NCBI RefSeq assembly: GCF_001642995.1
Contig: NZ_LOHS01000094.1
Span: 27,831-91,830 of the forward strand
Length of the DNA stretch: 64,000 nt
Reading direction: 5' to 3'
Source of the DNA: Streptomyces jeddahensis
GTDB lineage: Bacteria; Actinomycetota; Actinomycetes; Streptomycetales; Streptomycetaceae
Below the pieces are notes generated by a model. The model ran no database searches. It saw only the letters and a list, made by a program, of their open reading frames with translations, and had not been told where the DNA came from. Made by a program: the position numbers and the translations under genes. How positions within the stretch are numbered: position 1 is the first letter of the stretch; every line of letters begins with the position of its first letter. Below are positions 15,583 to 23,639 of this stretch, piece by piece.

Positions 15583-16215
15583 ATGCACAACGCGCGGACC
15601 GCGGGGGTGGTGTGCGCGCTGCTGGTCGCCGCAGCGGCGCTCACCGGATGTCAGAAGTCCCCGTCTTCGGAGGCGGGTTCGGAGGACGGCAGGCTCGGCG
15701 GGGTACCGTCGCCGACCCGGCCGTCGGGGTACGGAGCGGTGTTCCTCGCCCTCGACGAGTGCAGTTCGCGGGGGCGCGAGACGTTCACCGAGGTGTCGTG
15801 CACGAGCGAGAAGGCGGCGGCGCGGGTCGTCGCACGCTACGACGGCAGCGTGTCGGAAGGGCCGTCCTGTCCTGAGCGCACGGACTTCGTGCTGCACATC
15901 AGCGAGAACAGCCCGGCACTGGACGAGGACGGCGACGGGGCGGTGCCGCAGGGGTACGCGTGCATGCGCAACCTCGAGGCGCCGCACCCCGGGGATCCCG
16001 GGGGCGGCGGGGGGCCGCGCACGATCGTCGGGGACTGTGTGTACTCGGCGGGGCGCGGGGAGGTCCGCGAGACGTCGTGCGACGGCAAGGGCGAGGAGGC
16101 CCCCGAGTACCGGGTGACCAAGGCGGTCACCTCCCGCCCCAAGTGCCCGTCCTCGACGGCGCTCTACGTCGAGCTCGGCGGCGCGAAGCCGGTGGGCTGC
16201 GCGGTACGCCTCTGA
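15583..16215 (+). CDS. lipoprotein of unknown function
   Basis: A 210-residue exported lipoprotein with a signal sequence ending in the lipobox LTGC (Cys near residue 23). Two similar blocks follow, each with a small domain of roughly 70 residues: FLALDECSSRGRETFTEVSC and later IVGDCVYSAGRGEVRETSCD, each with its own Val/Pro-Lys-Cys type end (SCPERTDFVL, KCPSSTALYV). This internal duplication with paired cysteines suggests two disulfide-stabilised modules. ATG 15583 is preceded by a run of G residues at 15571-15576. I do not recognise the family. It stands alone between two strong terminators. Confidence 0.8.
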   Translation: MHNARTAGVVCALLVAAAALTGCQKSPSSEAGSEDGRLGGVPSPTRPSGYGAVFLALDECSSRGRETFTEVSCTSEKAAARVVARYDGSVSEGPSCPERTDFVLHISENSPALDEDGDGAVPQGYACMRNLEAPHPGDPGGGGGPRTIVGDCVYSAGRGEVRETSCDGKGEEAPEYRVTKAVTSRPKCPSSTALYVELGGAKPVGCAVRL

Positions 16216-16230
16216 CGCCGCCCGCCCGCC

Positions 16231-16269
16231 TGTGGGCAGTCGTTCCGCGCTGCGGAACGCCTGCCCACA
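16231..16269. terminator. bidirectional terminator, also a dispersed repeat
   Basis: TGTGGGCAGTCGTTCCGC (16231-16248), loop GCT, then the complementary arm 16252-16269: an 18-bp stem with one mismatch. It lies between the convergent lipoprotein and S28 peptidase genes. The same 18-base left arm recurs exactly at 52900-52917 upstream of adpA, so the sequence is a repeated intergenic element as well as a terminator. Confidence 0.85.
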
Positions 16270-16290
16270 AACCGGCGGCGGCGCGGCCGC

Positions 16291-17703
16291 CTACGGCCGC
16301 AGTGTCGGCTCGCGCCGGAGCTGCTGACGGTCCAGCTTCGCGTCATACGCGGCCAACGGCTTCGCCTCGGCCGAAGCCGCGGCCGAAACCCCCGCCCACG
16401 CAAGAATCCGCGACGTCGCAAGGTCGCGGTCGGCCTCGGTCAGACCAGCGACCCGGGCACCGTGGTTGGCCCCGGGCGCAGTGAACACGTAAGAGTCACG
16501 CGCCCCCTTGCCCAGCCGGAACGGCTCGGCGCCCCACGGGTCGTTCTCCCCGTACACGTACAGCATCCGCTGCGCGTTGTGCCGCACCCAGCTGTCGACG
16601 TCCCGCATCACCCATGGCTGGAACGTCATCGGGATGGACCGCGGCACGAAGTTCCGCGGCGGCTGGTAGCCGTACCGGGACAGGCCGCCCAGCCAGGGCT
16701 GCTGGATGGTCGGCGCGCCGAGCTGCGTGCCCGCCTGGTAGTAGTACGGCGTGTAGGGCTCGAGCCCCTGGTCGGTGTAGAACGACCAGCCGGAGATGGC
16801 GTCGACGTAGTCGAAGAGCTCCTGGTCCGTCGCGGTCGACGCGTCCGGCACGTCGGCGCACTCGGCCTCGAGGTGGTACTGCCAGAAGCCCCACACCAGG
16901 TCCAGGACGACGGCCTCATACGCCTTGTCGAGCGAGCCGACCGTCGCGAACGTGTAGCCGTTCTCCTCGGCGTACGCGGCGTACTTCTCCTCCAGCGGCT
17001 CACGCCGGACGAGCGCCTCGCGCTGGACCGCGTTCAGCTTGTCGCGGCACTCCTCGGTGCCGACGGTCTCGAAGAACTCGTCGTAGGCCGAGTCCTCCTT
17101 GTTCACCACGTCGTTGGGCGCGACGTACGCGACGACGCCGTCCATGTCGCGCGGATAGAACCGCTCGTAGTAAGTGGCCGTCATGCCGCCCTTGGAGCCG
17201 CCGGTGGCCAGCCAGTTCTGGTTGTAGATCGGCTTCAGCGCCTTGAAGATGCGGTGCTGGTCGCTCGCGGCCTGCCAGATGTCAAGCGTGGACCAGTCGG
17301 CGGGGTCGGGCCGGGACGGTGTGAAGAAGCGGTACTCCATCGACACCTGGTTGCCGTCGACGATGCGCGTCGGCTCGGAACGGCTGGGCGTGGTGGAGAC
17401 GTTGTAGCCCGAGGTGGAGAAGACGGTCGGGCGGTTCGTGTCCTTGTGCAGCACCGTGATGCGCTGCTCGAAGGTGCCCTGGGACGGATGCCGGTGGTCG
17501 ACCGGCTGTGTGTAGTTCAGGACGAAGTAGCGGTAGCCGTCGTAGGGCTTCTCCTCTATCAGGCTCATGCCGGGAACGGCCAGGAGCCGGTCCTTGATGT
17601 CGGTGTCGGCGGCCGCCGGTTCCGCGGCGGTGGCGGCACCGGCCGTGCTCAGGGTGCCGATCAGCACCACGAGCGACAGCAGCCATCTGACTGCCTTGCG
17701 CAT
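16291..17703 (-). CDS. secreted S28-type serine aminopeptidase (prolyl tripeptidyl/tetrapeptidyl type)
   Basis: A 470-residue secreted peptidase with a Sec signal (MRKAVRWLLSLVVLIGTLST, then AGAATAAEPA). The alpha/beta hydrolase nucleophile motif is GGSKGGMTA near residue 166, in the GXSXGG form of the S28/PS-10 peptidases. The charge-relay Asp and His are likely in YGENDPWGAEP and GANHGARV toward the C-terminus. Streptomyces homologues remove proline-terminated tri- or tetrapeptides from extracellular proteins, including transglutaminase propeptide. ATG 17703 fits. Upstream lies a tandem-repeat tract instead of an obvious promoter. Confidence 0.9.
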   Translation of the reverse strand: MRKAVRWLLSLVVLIGTLSTAGAATAAEPAAADTDIKDRLLAVPGMSLIEEKPYDGYRYFVLNYTQPVDHRHPSQGTFEQRITVLHKDTNRPTVFSTSGYNVSTTPSRSEPTRIVDGNQVSMEYRFFTPSRPDPADWSTLDIWQAASDQHRIFKALKPIYNQNWLATGGSKGGMTATYYERFYPRDMDGVVAYVAPNDVVNKEDSAYDEFFETVGTEECRDKLNAVQREALVRREPLEEKYAAYAEENGYTFATVGSLDKAYEAVVLDLVWGFWQYHLEAECADVPDASTATDQELFDYVDAISGWSFYTDQGLEPYTPYYYQAGTQLGAPTIQQPWLGGLSRYGYQPPRNFVPRSIPMTFQPWVMRDVDSWVRHNAQRMLYVYGENDPWGAEPFRLGKGARDSYVFTAPGANHGARVAGLTEADRDLATSRILAWAGVSAAASAEAKPLAAYDAKLDRQQLRREPTLRP

Positions 17704-17797
17704 GCACCCTCCCCTGATGAAACGCAGATGTGCGCCGGAACCTAGCGGAGCAACTGCCCTGACACCAGGGGATGTTGGGATGTAAGGGAAAGGAGAG

Positions 17798-17870
17798 GGA
17801 GATCCCTCGGTGATACCTCGGAGATACCTTGGAGTCCTCGGAGTATCTGGGAATCCTTCGGAGATCCCTC
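17798..17870. repeat. seven degenerate ~11-bp tandem repeats
   Basis: Units in order: GGAGATCCCTC, GGTGATACCTC, GGAGATACCTT, GGAGTCCTC, GGAGTATCTG, GGAATCCTTC, GGAGATCCCTC. They fill the space between the small secreted protein gene and the S28 peptidase gene, both on the minus strand, and the last unit overlaps the stop codon of the former by two bases. Confidence 0.85.
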
Positions 17871-18273
17871 AGCAGAGGATCCAGCCCGAGCTCACGGAGC
17901 CCGAGCCGACCGCTCCCTTGATCCATACGCAGCGGTGGCCCGCGTGCACCGTGACCGGGCCCGCGTGATGGACGTAGCGGCCGCTGTCCCGCACCGGGCG
18001 GCTGCCGCGCGCCTGCACGCTGACGTACATCGACCTGCGCGTGCCGGGCCGCTCGGCGACGGTCACGGCGCAGACGTAGCCGCGGTTCTTGTAGACGCGT
18101 ACGTCGCCGGTGGAGAAGGGGAGGGTGCGGACCTTGCGGCCGGGGCAGAGGGAGGCGGCTTCGGCGGTGCCGGTGCCGGGGCCCGCGAGGGCCAGGAGCG
18201 CCGCGGCCGTCAGTACGGCCGTACCGAGCACGCCGCGGCGCCGGAAACGCCGGTCTATCGCACCACTGTCCAC
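17869..18273 (-). CDS. small secreted protein of unknown function
   Basis: A 134-residue exported protein. An arginine-rich N-terminus (DRRFRRRGVLGTAVLTAAAL) leads into a hydrophobic signal and an AEAA cleavage-like site, leaving about 95 mature residues with paired cysteines (SLCPGRKV, VCAVTV, HRCVWI, SGWILC). This resembles small secreted Streptomyces proteins of unknown role. GTG 18273, with AAAGGGG upstream, is preferred to an in-frame GTG at 18291. Downstream on the same strand are the tandem repeats and the S28 peptidase; co-transcription is possible but not shown. Confidence 0.75.
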   Translation of the reverse strand: MDSGAIDRRFRRRGVLGTAVLTAAALLALAGPGTGTAEAASLCPGRKVRTLPFSTGDVRVYKNRGYVCAVTVAERPGTRRSMYVSVQARGSRPVRDSGRYVHHAGPVTVHAGHRCVWIKGAVGSGSVSSGWILC

Positions 18274-18418
18274 TGAGGCCCCTTTGGTCACGTCGGCACC
18301 ACCGTACTGGTGAACGGACGCGCCACACCGTGCCTGTGGTTGCGTTCACGCCGCCGTACAGACGAACGGAGGCGAAAGGATGCGCCTGAAGGCGGCACTG
18401 ACCGGAGGTCAGCGGGCC

Positions 18419-21400
18419 TCACCTCGCCGTGCCGGCCTCCACCGTCTCCTCCGGCTCCCCGATGAAGGTCCGCCACAGCTCCGCGTACCGGCCGCCGCGC
18501 GCGAGCAGTTCGTCGTGCGTGCCCTCCTCGGCGACCCGGCCGTCGGCCATCACCACGACGCGGTCGGCGCGGGCCGCCGTGGTGAGGCGGTGGGCGACGA
18601 CGAGCGTGGTCCGCTTGCCCGCGAGGCGGTCGGTGGCCTGGTTGACCTGGGCCTCGGTGGCCAGGTCGAGGGATGCGGTCGCCTCGTCGAGGAGCAGGAT
18701 GTCCGGGTCGACGAGCTCGGCCCGGGCCAGCGCGATCAGCTGGCGCTGGCCTGCGGAGAGGTTGCGGCCGCGCTCGGAGACCTCGTGCAGATAGCCGCCG
18801 TCGAGAGTGGCGATCATGTCGTGCGCGCCGACCGCACGGGCCGCCGCCTCCACCTCGGCGTCCGTGGCGTTGGGGCGGCCGTAGGCAATGGCGTCGCGGA
18901 CGGTCCCGGAGAAGAGGTACGCCTCCTGCGGGACGACACCGAGGCGGTGGCGGTAGCTGGTCAGATCCAGGGCCCGCAGGTCGGTGCCGTCCACCGTCAC
19001 CCGGCCGTCCGTCGGGTCGTAGAACCGCGCGACGAGCTTGACGAGCGTCGACTTGCCCGCGCCGGTCTCGCCGACGAAGGCGACGGTCTGCCCGGCCGGG
19101 ATGTGCAGCGTGACGCCGCTGAGGGCCTCTTCGGCGTCTCCGCCCTCCTCGGCGCCCCCGTACGCGAAGGTCACGTCCTCGAAGGCGATCTCGCCGCGCA
19201 GCGACGGCACGTCGAGCGGCTCGTCGGCTGCCTTCGTCGAGGTCGGCTCCTGGAGCAGCTCCTGGATACGGCCGAGTGAGACGGTCGCCTGCTGGTAGCC
19301 GTCGAAGACCTGCGACAGCTGCTGCACGGGCGCGAAGAACAGGTCGATGTAGAGCAGATACGCGACCAGGGCGCCGGTGGTGAGGGTGCCCGCGTCGACC
19401 CGCCCCGCGCCCACGATCAGCACGGCGGCCGCGGCGACGGACGACAGCATCTGCACGAAGGGGAAGTAGATCGAGATCAGCCACTGGCCGCGGATCCGCG
19501 CCTGGCGGTAGCTGTCGCTGCGCTCCGCGAACCGCCGCCCGCCGGACCGCTCGCGGCGGAACGCCTGCACGATTCGCAGCCCGGAGACGGTCTCCTGCAG
19601 ATCGGCGTTGACCACCGACACGCGCTCGCGCGCCAGTTCGTACGCCTTCACGCTCTGCTTGCGGAAGAAGTACGTGCCGACGATCAGTGGCGGCAGCGTC
19701 GCGAAGACGACGAGGGCGAGCTCGAGGTCGATCACCAGGAGCGCGGCCATGATGCCGAAGAAGGTGACGACGGAGACGAAGGCGGTGACCAGGCCCGTCT
19801 GCAGGAACGTGGACAGCGCGTCCACGTCCGTGGTCATCCGGGTCATGATGCGGCCCGTCAGCTCACGCTCGTAGTAGTCGAGCCCGAGCCGCTGCAACTG
19901 CGCGAAGATCTTCAGACGGAGGGAGTACAGGACGCGTTCGCCGGTCCGTCCCGTCATGCGCGTCTCGCCGATCTGTGCCGCCCACTGGACGATCACGGTC
20001 ACCAGGCCGAGACCGGCCGCCGCCCACACGGCGCCGAGCGCCATCTGTGTGACGCCCTCGTCGATGCCGTGCCGGATCAGCACCGGCAGCAGCAGGCCCA
20101 TGCCCGCGTCGACCGCGACCAGGAGGAGAGCGAACAGCAGCGGCCTGCCGAAGCCGTGCAGCAGCCTGCGCAGCCCGTACGACTCCTCGGGGGTCACCGC
20201 ACGGGCCTCGTCGACGTCCGGGGTGTCGGTGGCCGGGGGCAGCGCCTCGACCTTGGCGAGGAGCTCGGGTGTGGCGGGCGTGCCGGACAGCGCGGCGTCC
20301 TGCGGCCGGCGGTCGCCCGTCCACAGGCGGGGGGTGATGCCGCGTTCCGCGTCGAACTCGGCGTCGAGCTCGTCGCGGACGGTCGTGTCCTCGGGCTGCT
20401 CGGCAGGCACGGCGTGGCCGGGCGAGACGCCGCCCAGCTCGTCCGGGTCGGTGAGCAGCCGCCGGTAGAGGGCCGAGCGTTCCTGCAGCTCCTCGTGCGT
20501 GCCGATGTCGGCGAGCCGTCCGCCGTCGAGCACGGCGATGCGGTCGGCGAGGCCGAGCGTGGAGCGGCGGTGGGCGATGAGCAGGGTGGTCCGGCCCTCC
20601 ATCACATGCGCCAGCGCCTCGTGGATCTCGTGCTCCACGCGCGCGTCGACGGCGGAGGTCGCGTCGTCGAGCACGAGGAGGCGCGGGTCGGTGAGGATGG
20701 CGCGGGCGAGCGCGATGCGCTGACGCTGGCCGCCGGAGAGGGTGAGCCCGTGCTCCCCGACCTTGGTGTCGTAGCCCTCGGGGAGATCGCGGACGAACCG
20801 GTCGGCCTGGGCGGCGCGGGCGGCCCTGAAGATCTCCTCGTCGGTGGCGTCCGGCTTTCCGTACGCGATGTTGGCGCGCACGGTGTCCGAGAACAGGAAG
20901 CTGTCCTCCGGTACGAGCCCGATGGCGGCGCGCAGCGACTCGAGCGTCAGTTCGCGCACGTCGCGGCCGCCGACGAGGACGGCGCCGTGCGTCACGTCGT
21001 AGAAGCGCGGCAGCAGCAGCGAGACGGTGGACTTGCCGGAACCGGACGCGCCGACGACGGCGACCGTCTCGCCGGGCCGGATCTCGAAGGACAGCCCGTC
21101 GAGGACGGGCTGTCCGTCCGCGTATGCGAACGACACGTCGTCGAACTCGACGGTCGCGGGGGCGTCGGCGGGCAGCTCGACCGTGCCGTCCTCGAGCGTG
21201 GGCTCGGTGTCGATCAGCTCGAGGACGCGCTCCACGCCGGCCCGGGCCTGCTGGCCGACGGTCAGCACCACGGCGAGCATGCGGACCGGTCCGACGAGCT
21301 GCGCGAGATAGCTGGAGAAGGCCACGAACGTGCCGAGCGTGATCTGGCCGCGCACCGCCAGCCAGCCGCCGAGCGCCAGCATCGCGACCTGCCCGAAGGC

Positions 21401-22180
21401 GGGGACGGCCTGCAGCGCCGGGGTGTACCTGGCGTTGAGCCGGATCGTGCGCAGCCGCCCGGCGAACAGCCGCCGGCTCACGTCGCGCAGCTTCGCGGTC
21501 TCCTGCTCCTCCTGCCCAAAGCCCTTGACGACCCGTACGCCGGAGACGGCCCCGTCGACGACGCCCGCGACAGCTCCTGCCTGTGCCTGCGCGTACCAGG
21601 TGGCGGGGTGGAGCCGGGTGCGGCTGTGCCGGGCGATGTACCAGATGGCGGGGGCGACGGCGAGCGCGACGAGGGTGAGCGGCAGCGACAGCCACGCCAT
21701 GATCACCAGGGAGATCAGGAAGAGCAGGATGTTGCCGATGGTCATCGGCAACATGAAGAGCAGGCTCTGGATGAGCTGGAGGTCGCTGGTGGCCCGTCCG
21801 ACGACCTGCCCGGTGGACAGTTCGCCCTGCCGCCGCCCGTCCAGCTTCGTGATCGTCCCGAACATCTCGGTACGCAGGTCGTGCTGGACGTCGAGGGCGA
21901 GGCGGCCGCCGTAGTAGCGCCGGATGTAGGTGAAGACGTAGACGAGGACGGCGGCCCCGATCAGCGCGCCCGCCCAGACGGCCATGGACCGCGTCTTGTC
22001 CTCGATGACGTCGTCGATGATCACCTTGATGATCAGCGGGACGAGCGCCATGACGGCCATACCGGCGAGCGACGAGCCGAGCGCGAGCACGACGTCCTTG
22101 GGGTAGCGCCACGCGTACCCGGCGAGGCTCCGTGCCCAACCGGGATCCTGTTGACCGTCCCGCCCCTGTTCCGCTGCCAC
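18419..22180 (-). CDS. fused two-half ABC exporter (TMD-NBD-TMD-NBD)
   Basis: A single 1253-residue chain joins two complete ABC exporter halves, a layout known for a few actinobacterial multidrug-type exporters. NBD1 has Walker A GASGSGKST near residue 375, LSGGQ near 478 and Walker B LLVLDD near 497, where the catalytic Glu is replaced by Asp. NBD2 has GETGAGKST near 1037, LSAGQ near 1137 and the canonical LLLLDE near 1160. So one composite ATP site is degenerate, as in heterodimeric exporters such as TM287/288. Six membrane helices precede each NBD; an acidic linker spans about 590-640. GTG 22180 with GGGAGG is chosen over a TTG at 22222. Substrate unknown. Confidence 0.93.
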   Translation of the reverse strand: MAAEQGRDGQQDPGWARSLAGYAWRYPKDVVLALGSSLAGMAVMALVPLIIKVIIDDVIEDKTRSMAVWAGALIGAAVLVYVFTYIRRYYGGRLALDVQHDLRTEMFGTITKLDGRRQGELSTGQVVGRATSDLQLIQSLLFMLPMTIGNILLFLISLVIMAWLSLPLTLVALAVAPAIWYIARHSRTRLHPATWYAQAQAGAVAGVVDGAVSGVRVVKGFGQEEQETAKLRDVSRRLFAGRLRTIRLNARYTPALQAVPAFGQVAMLALGGWLAVRGQITLGTFVAFSSYLAQLVGPVRMLAVVLTVGQQARAGVERVLELIDTEPTLEDGTVELPADAPATVEFDDVSFAYADGQPVLDGLSFEIRPGETVAVVGASGSGKSTVSLLLPRFYDVTHGAVLVGGRDVRELTLESLRAAIGLVPEDSFLFSDTVRANIAYGKPDATDEEIFRAARAAQADRFVRDLPEGYDTKVGEHGLTLSGGQRQRIALARAILTDPRLLVLDDATSAVDARVEHEIHEALAHVMEGRTTLLIAHRRSTLGLADRIAVLDGGRLADIGTHEELQERSALYRRLLTDPDELGGVSPGHAVPAEQPEDTTVRDELDAEFDAERGITPRLWTGDRRPQDAALSGTPATPELLAKVEALPPATDTPDVDEARAVTPEESYGLRRLLHGFGRPLLFALLLVAVDAGMGLLLPVLIRHGIDEGVTQMALGAVWAAAGLGLVTVIVQWAAQIGETRMTGRTGERVLYSLRLKIFAQLQRLGLDYYERELTGRIMTRMTTDVDALSTFLQTGLVTAFVSVVTFFGIMAALLVIDLELALVVFATLPPLIVGTYFFRKQSVKAYELARERVSVVNADLQETVSGLRIVQAFRRERSGGRRFAERSDSYRQARIRGQWLISIYFPFVQMLSSVAAAAVLIVGAGRVDAGTLTTGALVAYLLYIDLFFAPVQQLSQVFDGYQQATVSLGRIQELLQEPTSTKAADEPLDVPSLRGEIAFEDVTFAYGGAEEGGDAEEALSGVTLHIPAGQTVAFVGETGAGKSTLVKLVARFYDPTDGRVTVDGTDLRALDLTSYRHRLGVVPQEAYLFSGTVRDAIAYGRPNATDAEVEAAARAVGAHDMIATLDGGYLHEVSERGRNLSAGQRQLIALARAELVDPDILLLDEATASLDLATEAQVNQATDRLAGKRTTLVVAHRLTTAARADRVVVMADGRVAEEGTHDELLARGGRYAELWRTFIGEPEETVEAGTAR

Positions 22181-22273
22181 GCCGGCGCCTCCCGTTCGTC
22201 CTGTCCCGCCGGAAGATCCCAACGCCGCGGGCTGCGGATTTCATCCCGCCGCAACAATTCCGGGGGCGAGAGG

Positions 22274-22308
22274 GGACCAAGGACCGAGGGTGCCCCGGCC
22301 CTTGGTCC
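22274..22308 (-). terminator. hairpin after phytase-esterase-like gene
   Basis: GGACCAAGG at 22274-22282 pairs with CCTTGGTCC at 22300-22308 across a 17-base loop. It lies downstream of the minus-strand gene ending at 22396 and upstream of the ABC exporter, so it could end the former's transcript. Confidence 0.5.
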
Positions 22309-22395
22309 TACGTCGCCCCGCGTCGTGCTGTGCACGGTGGTGCTCTTGGCCCCGGCCGGGGTCTTGGTCGCGACGGCGGGCCGCCGTCCGGCGTC

Positions 22396-23478
22396 TCAGC
22401 CGCCGTGCGGCAGGCGGACGGTCATCCGGTAGAAGCGGGTGATCTGGGCCGGGTTCTGGTTGTCGTCGCTGACCAGCAGCAACCGCAGCGCGCCGCCGTG
22501 GGTGCGGCCGGTGACGGCGAGGCCCTCGATGTTGTCGAGCAGCGGGTTGGGCTGCGGCTGCCTGGCGGTGGCGCCGAGGGACGGGCAGTCGACGAGGTCG
22601 GCGAGGAGGGTCTTGCGGGCCAGGCGTACGGCGTCGTCCTGCCCGGTGAGGGCCTCGATGCCGGTGGTGTCGGTGGCGTGCCGGATGTCGGCGAGGTAGA
22701 GCCGGACGGTGTTGCCGACCCCGGCCGTGAAGCCGCGCTCGAGGACGAGCAGACGCCCGTCGGGCGTGGCGGTGGCCTCGGAGACGCCGAGCCCGGTATC
22801 GGTGCGGTAGCCGTACTGGGCGGAGAGCCGGAAGTCGTCGGCGCCGTGGCGCTGCCAGGTCTGGAGGCGCACGATGCCGGCCGTGTCGCCGCTCAGCGAG
22901 CCCTCCATCGCGGCGAGGAGCCTGTGCCCGCCCGGGAGGAGGGTGAGGCCCTCGAAGGTGGCGTTGCGGGTGGCGCGCCCGGCGGGCGCGACCTGCAGTG
23001 CCTCCGGCACCGGGAGCCGGTCGAGCAGGGTGCCGTCCTGCCCGTACCGGCGGACCGACGGCTCGGTCTCGGAGGACACGAGCCGGCTGCCGTCACGGTC
23101 GACGACGAGCCCCTCGGAGTCCAGCTCCGCCCCGGTCTCGCTCGCGAGGGCCTGCACGGAACGCGGCTGGTAGGTCACCGGATCCAGCGTGAACAGCTGC
23201 GACCGGTCGGACAGCGCGGCGATCGCACCGTCCCGGTCCACGGCGAGCGCGGAGAAGTTGCCGACGAAGGTGCCGTTGTAGGTCGTCTTGTCCAGGGCGT
23301 CGGAGTAGCCGTCTATGGAGACGGACGACGAACACGCGTTGCTGGACGGCGAGTTTCCGGGGGTGCCGATCGCCGGTCCGGCGACGGCGGGCCCGGCGGC
23401 GGCAGGCCCGGCGGCGGACAGACAGGCGGCCGCGGCCAGGGTGGCGGTGGCAGTGACGAGTACGGTTCTCAGACGCAT
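22396..23478 (-). CDS. secreted esterase-like-activity-of-phytase family protein
   Basis: A 360-residue secreted protein with a Sec signal (MRLRTVLVTATATLAAAACL) and an Ala/Gly/Pro-rich linker. The body looks like a beta-propeller of the phytase-esterase-like family (Phytase-like, PF13449): repeated strands such as GNFSALAVDRDGAIAALSDR, SEGLVVDRDGSRLVSSE, and FEGLTLLPGGHRLLAAMEGS. Actual phosphatase or esterase activity is unproven for most members. ATG 23478 fits the signal peptide. It is transcribed in the same direction as the TPP-enzyme operon but is separated from it by a strong hairpin, so it is probably independent. Confidence 0.85.
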   Translation of the reverse strand: MRLRTVLVTATATLAAAACLSAAGPAAAGPAVAGPAIGTPGNSPSSNACSSSVSIDGYSDALDKTTYNGTFVGNFSALAVDRDGAIAALSDRSQLFTLDPVTYQPRSVQALASETGAELDSEGLVVDRDGSRLVSSETEPSVRRYGQDGTLLDRLPVPEALQVAPAGRATRNATFEGLTLLPGGHRLLAAMEGSLSGDTAGIVRLQTWQRHGADDFRLSAQYGYRTDTGLGVSEATATPDGRLLVLERGFTAGVGNTVRLYLADIRHATDTTGIEALTGQDDAVRLARKTLLADLVDCPSLGATARQPQPNPLLDNIEGLAVTGRTHGGALRLLLVSDDNQNPAQITRFYRMTVRLPHGG

Positions 23479-23560
23479 GGCGTCACGGTAGAGCGCTCCC
23501 GGTTGAGCGAAGGCGGACTGCTCGTGAACGCTTGGGAAGCCCCACTCTCACAGAGACCTT

Positions 23561-23607
23561 GCGCCCTTGAACTCGACGAGGAGACTCCGTCGTCGAGTTC
23601 AAGGCGC
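23561..23607 (-). terminator. long hairpin terminator after TPP-enzyme gene
   Basis: CCTTGAACTCGACGA (23565-23579) pairs perfectly with TCGTCGAGTTCAAGG (23590-23604). The flanking GCGC on each side extends the stem to about 18 bp with one bulged C. It lies 33 bases beyond the stop of the minus-strand TPP-enzyme gene. Confidence 0.8.
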
Positions 23608-23639
23608 ACTCCGCCGCTTGCGCGCCGCCTGACGCGCCG

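Noticed and set aside
17798..17870. CRISPR-like array
   Set aside because: Units of about 11 bases with no spacers; no cas genes in the window.
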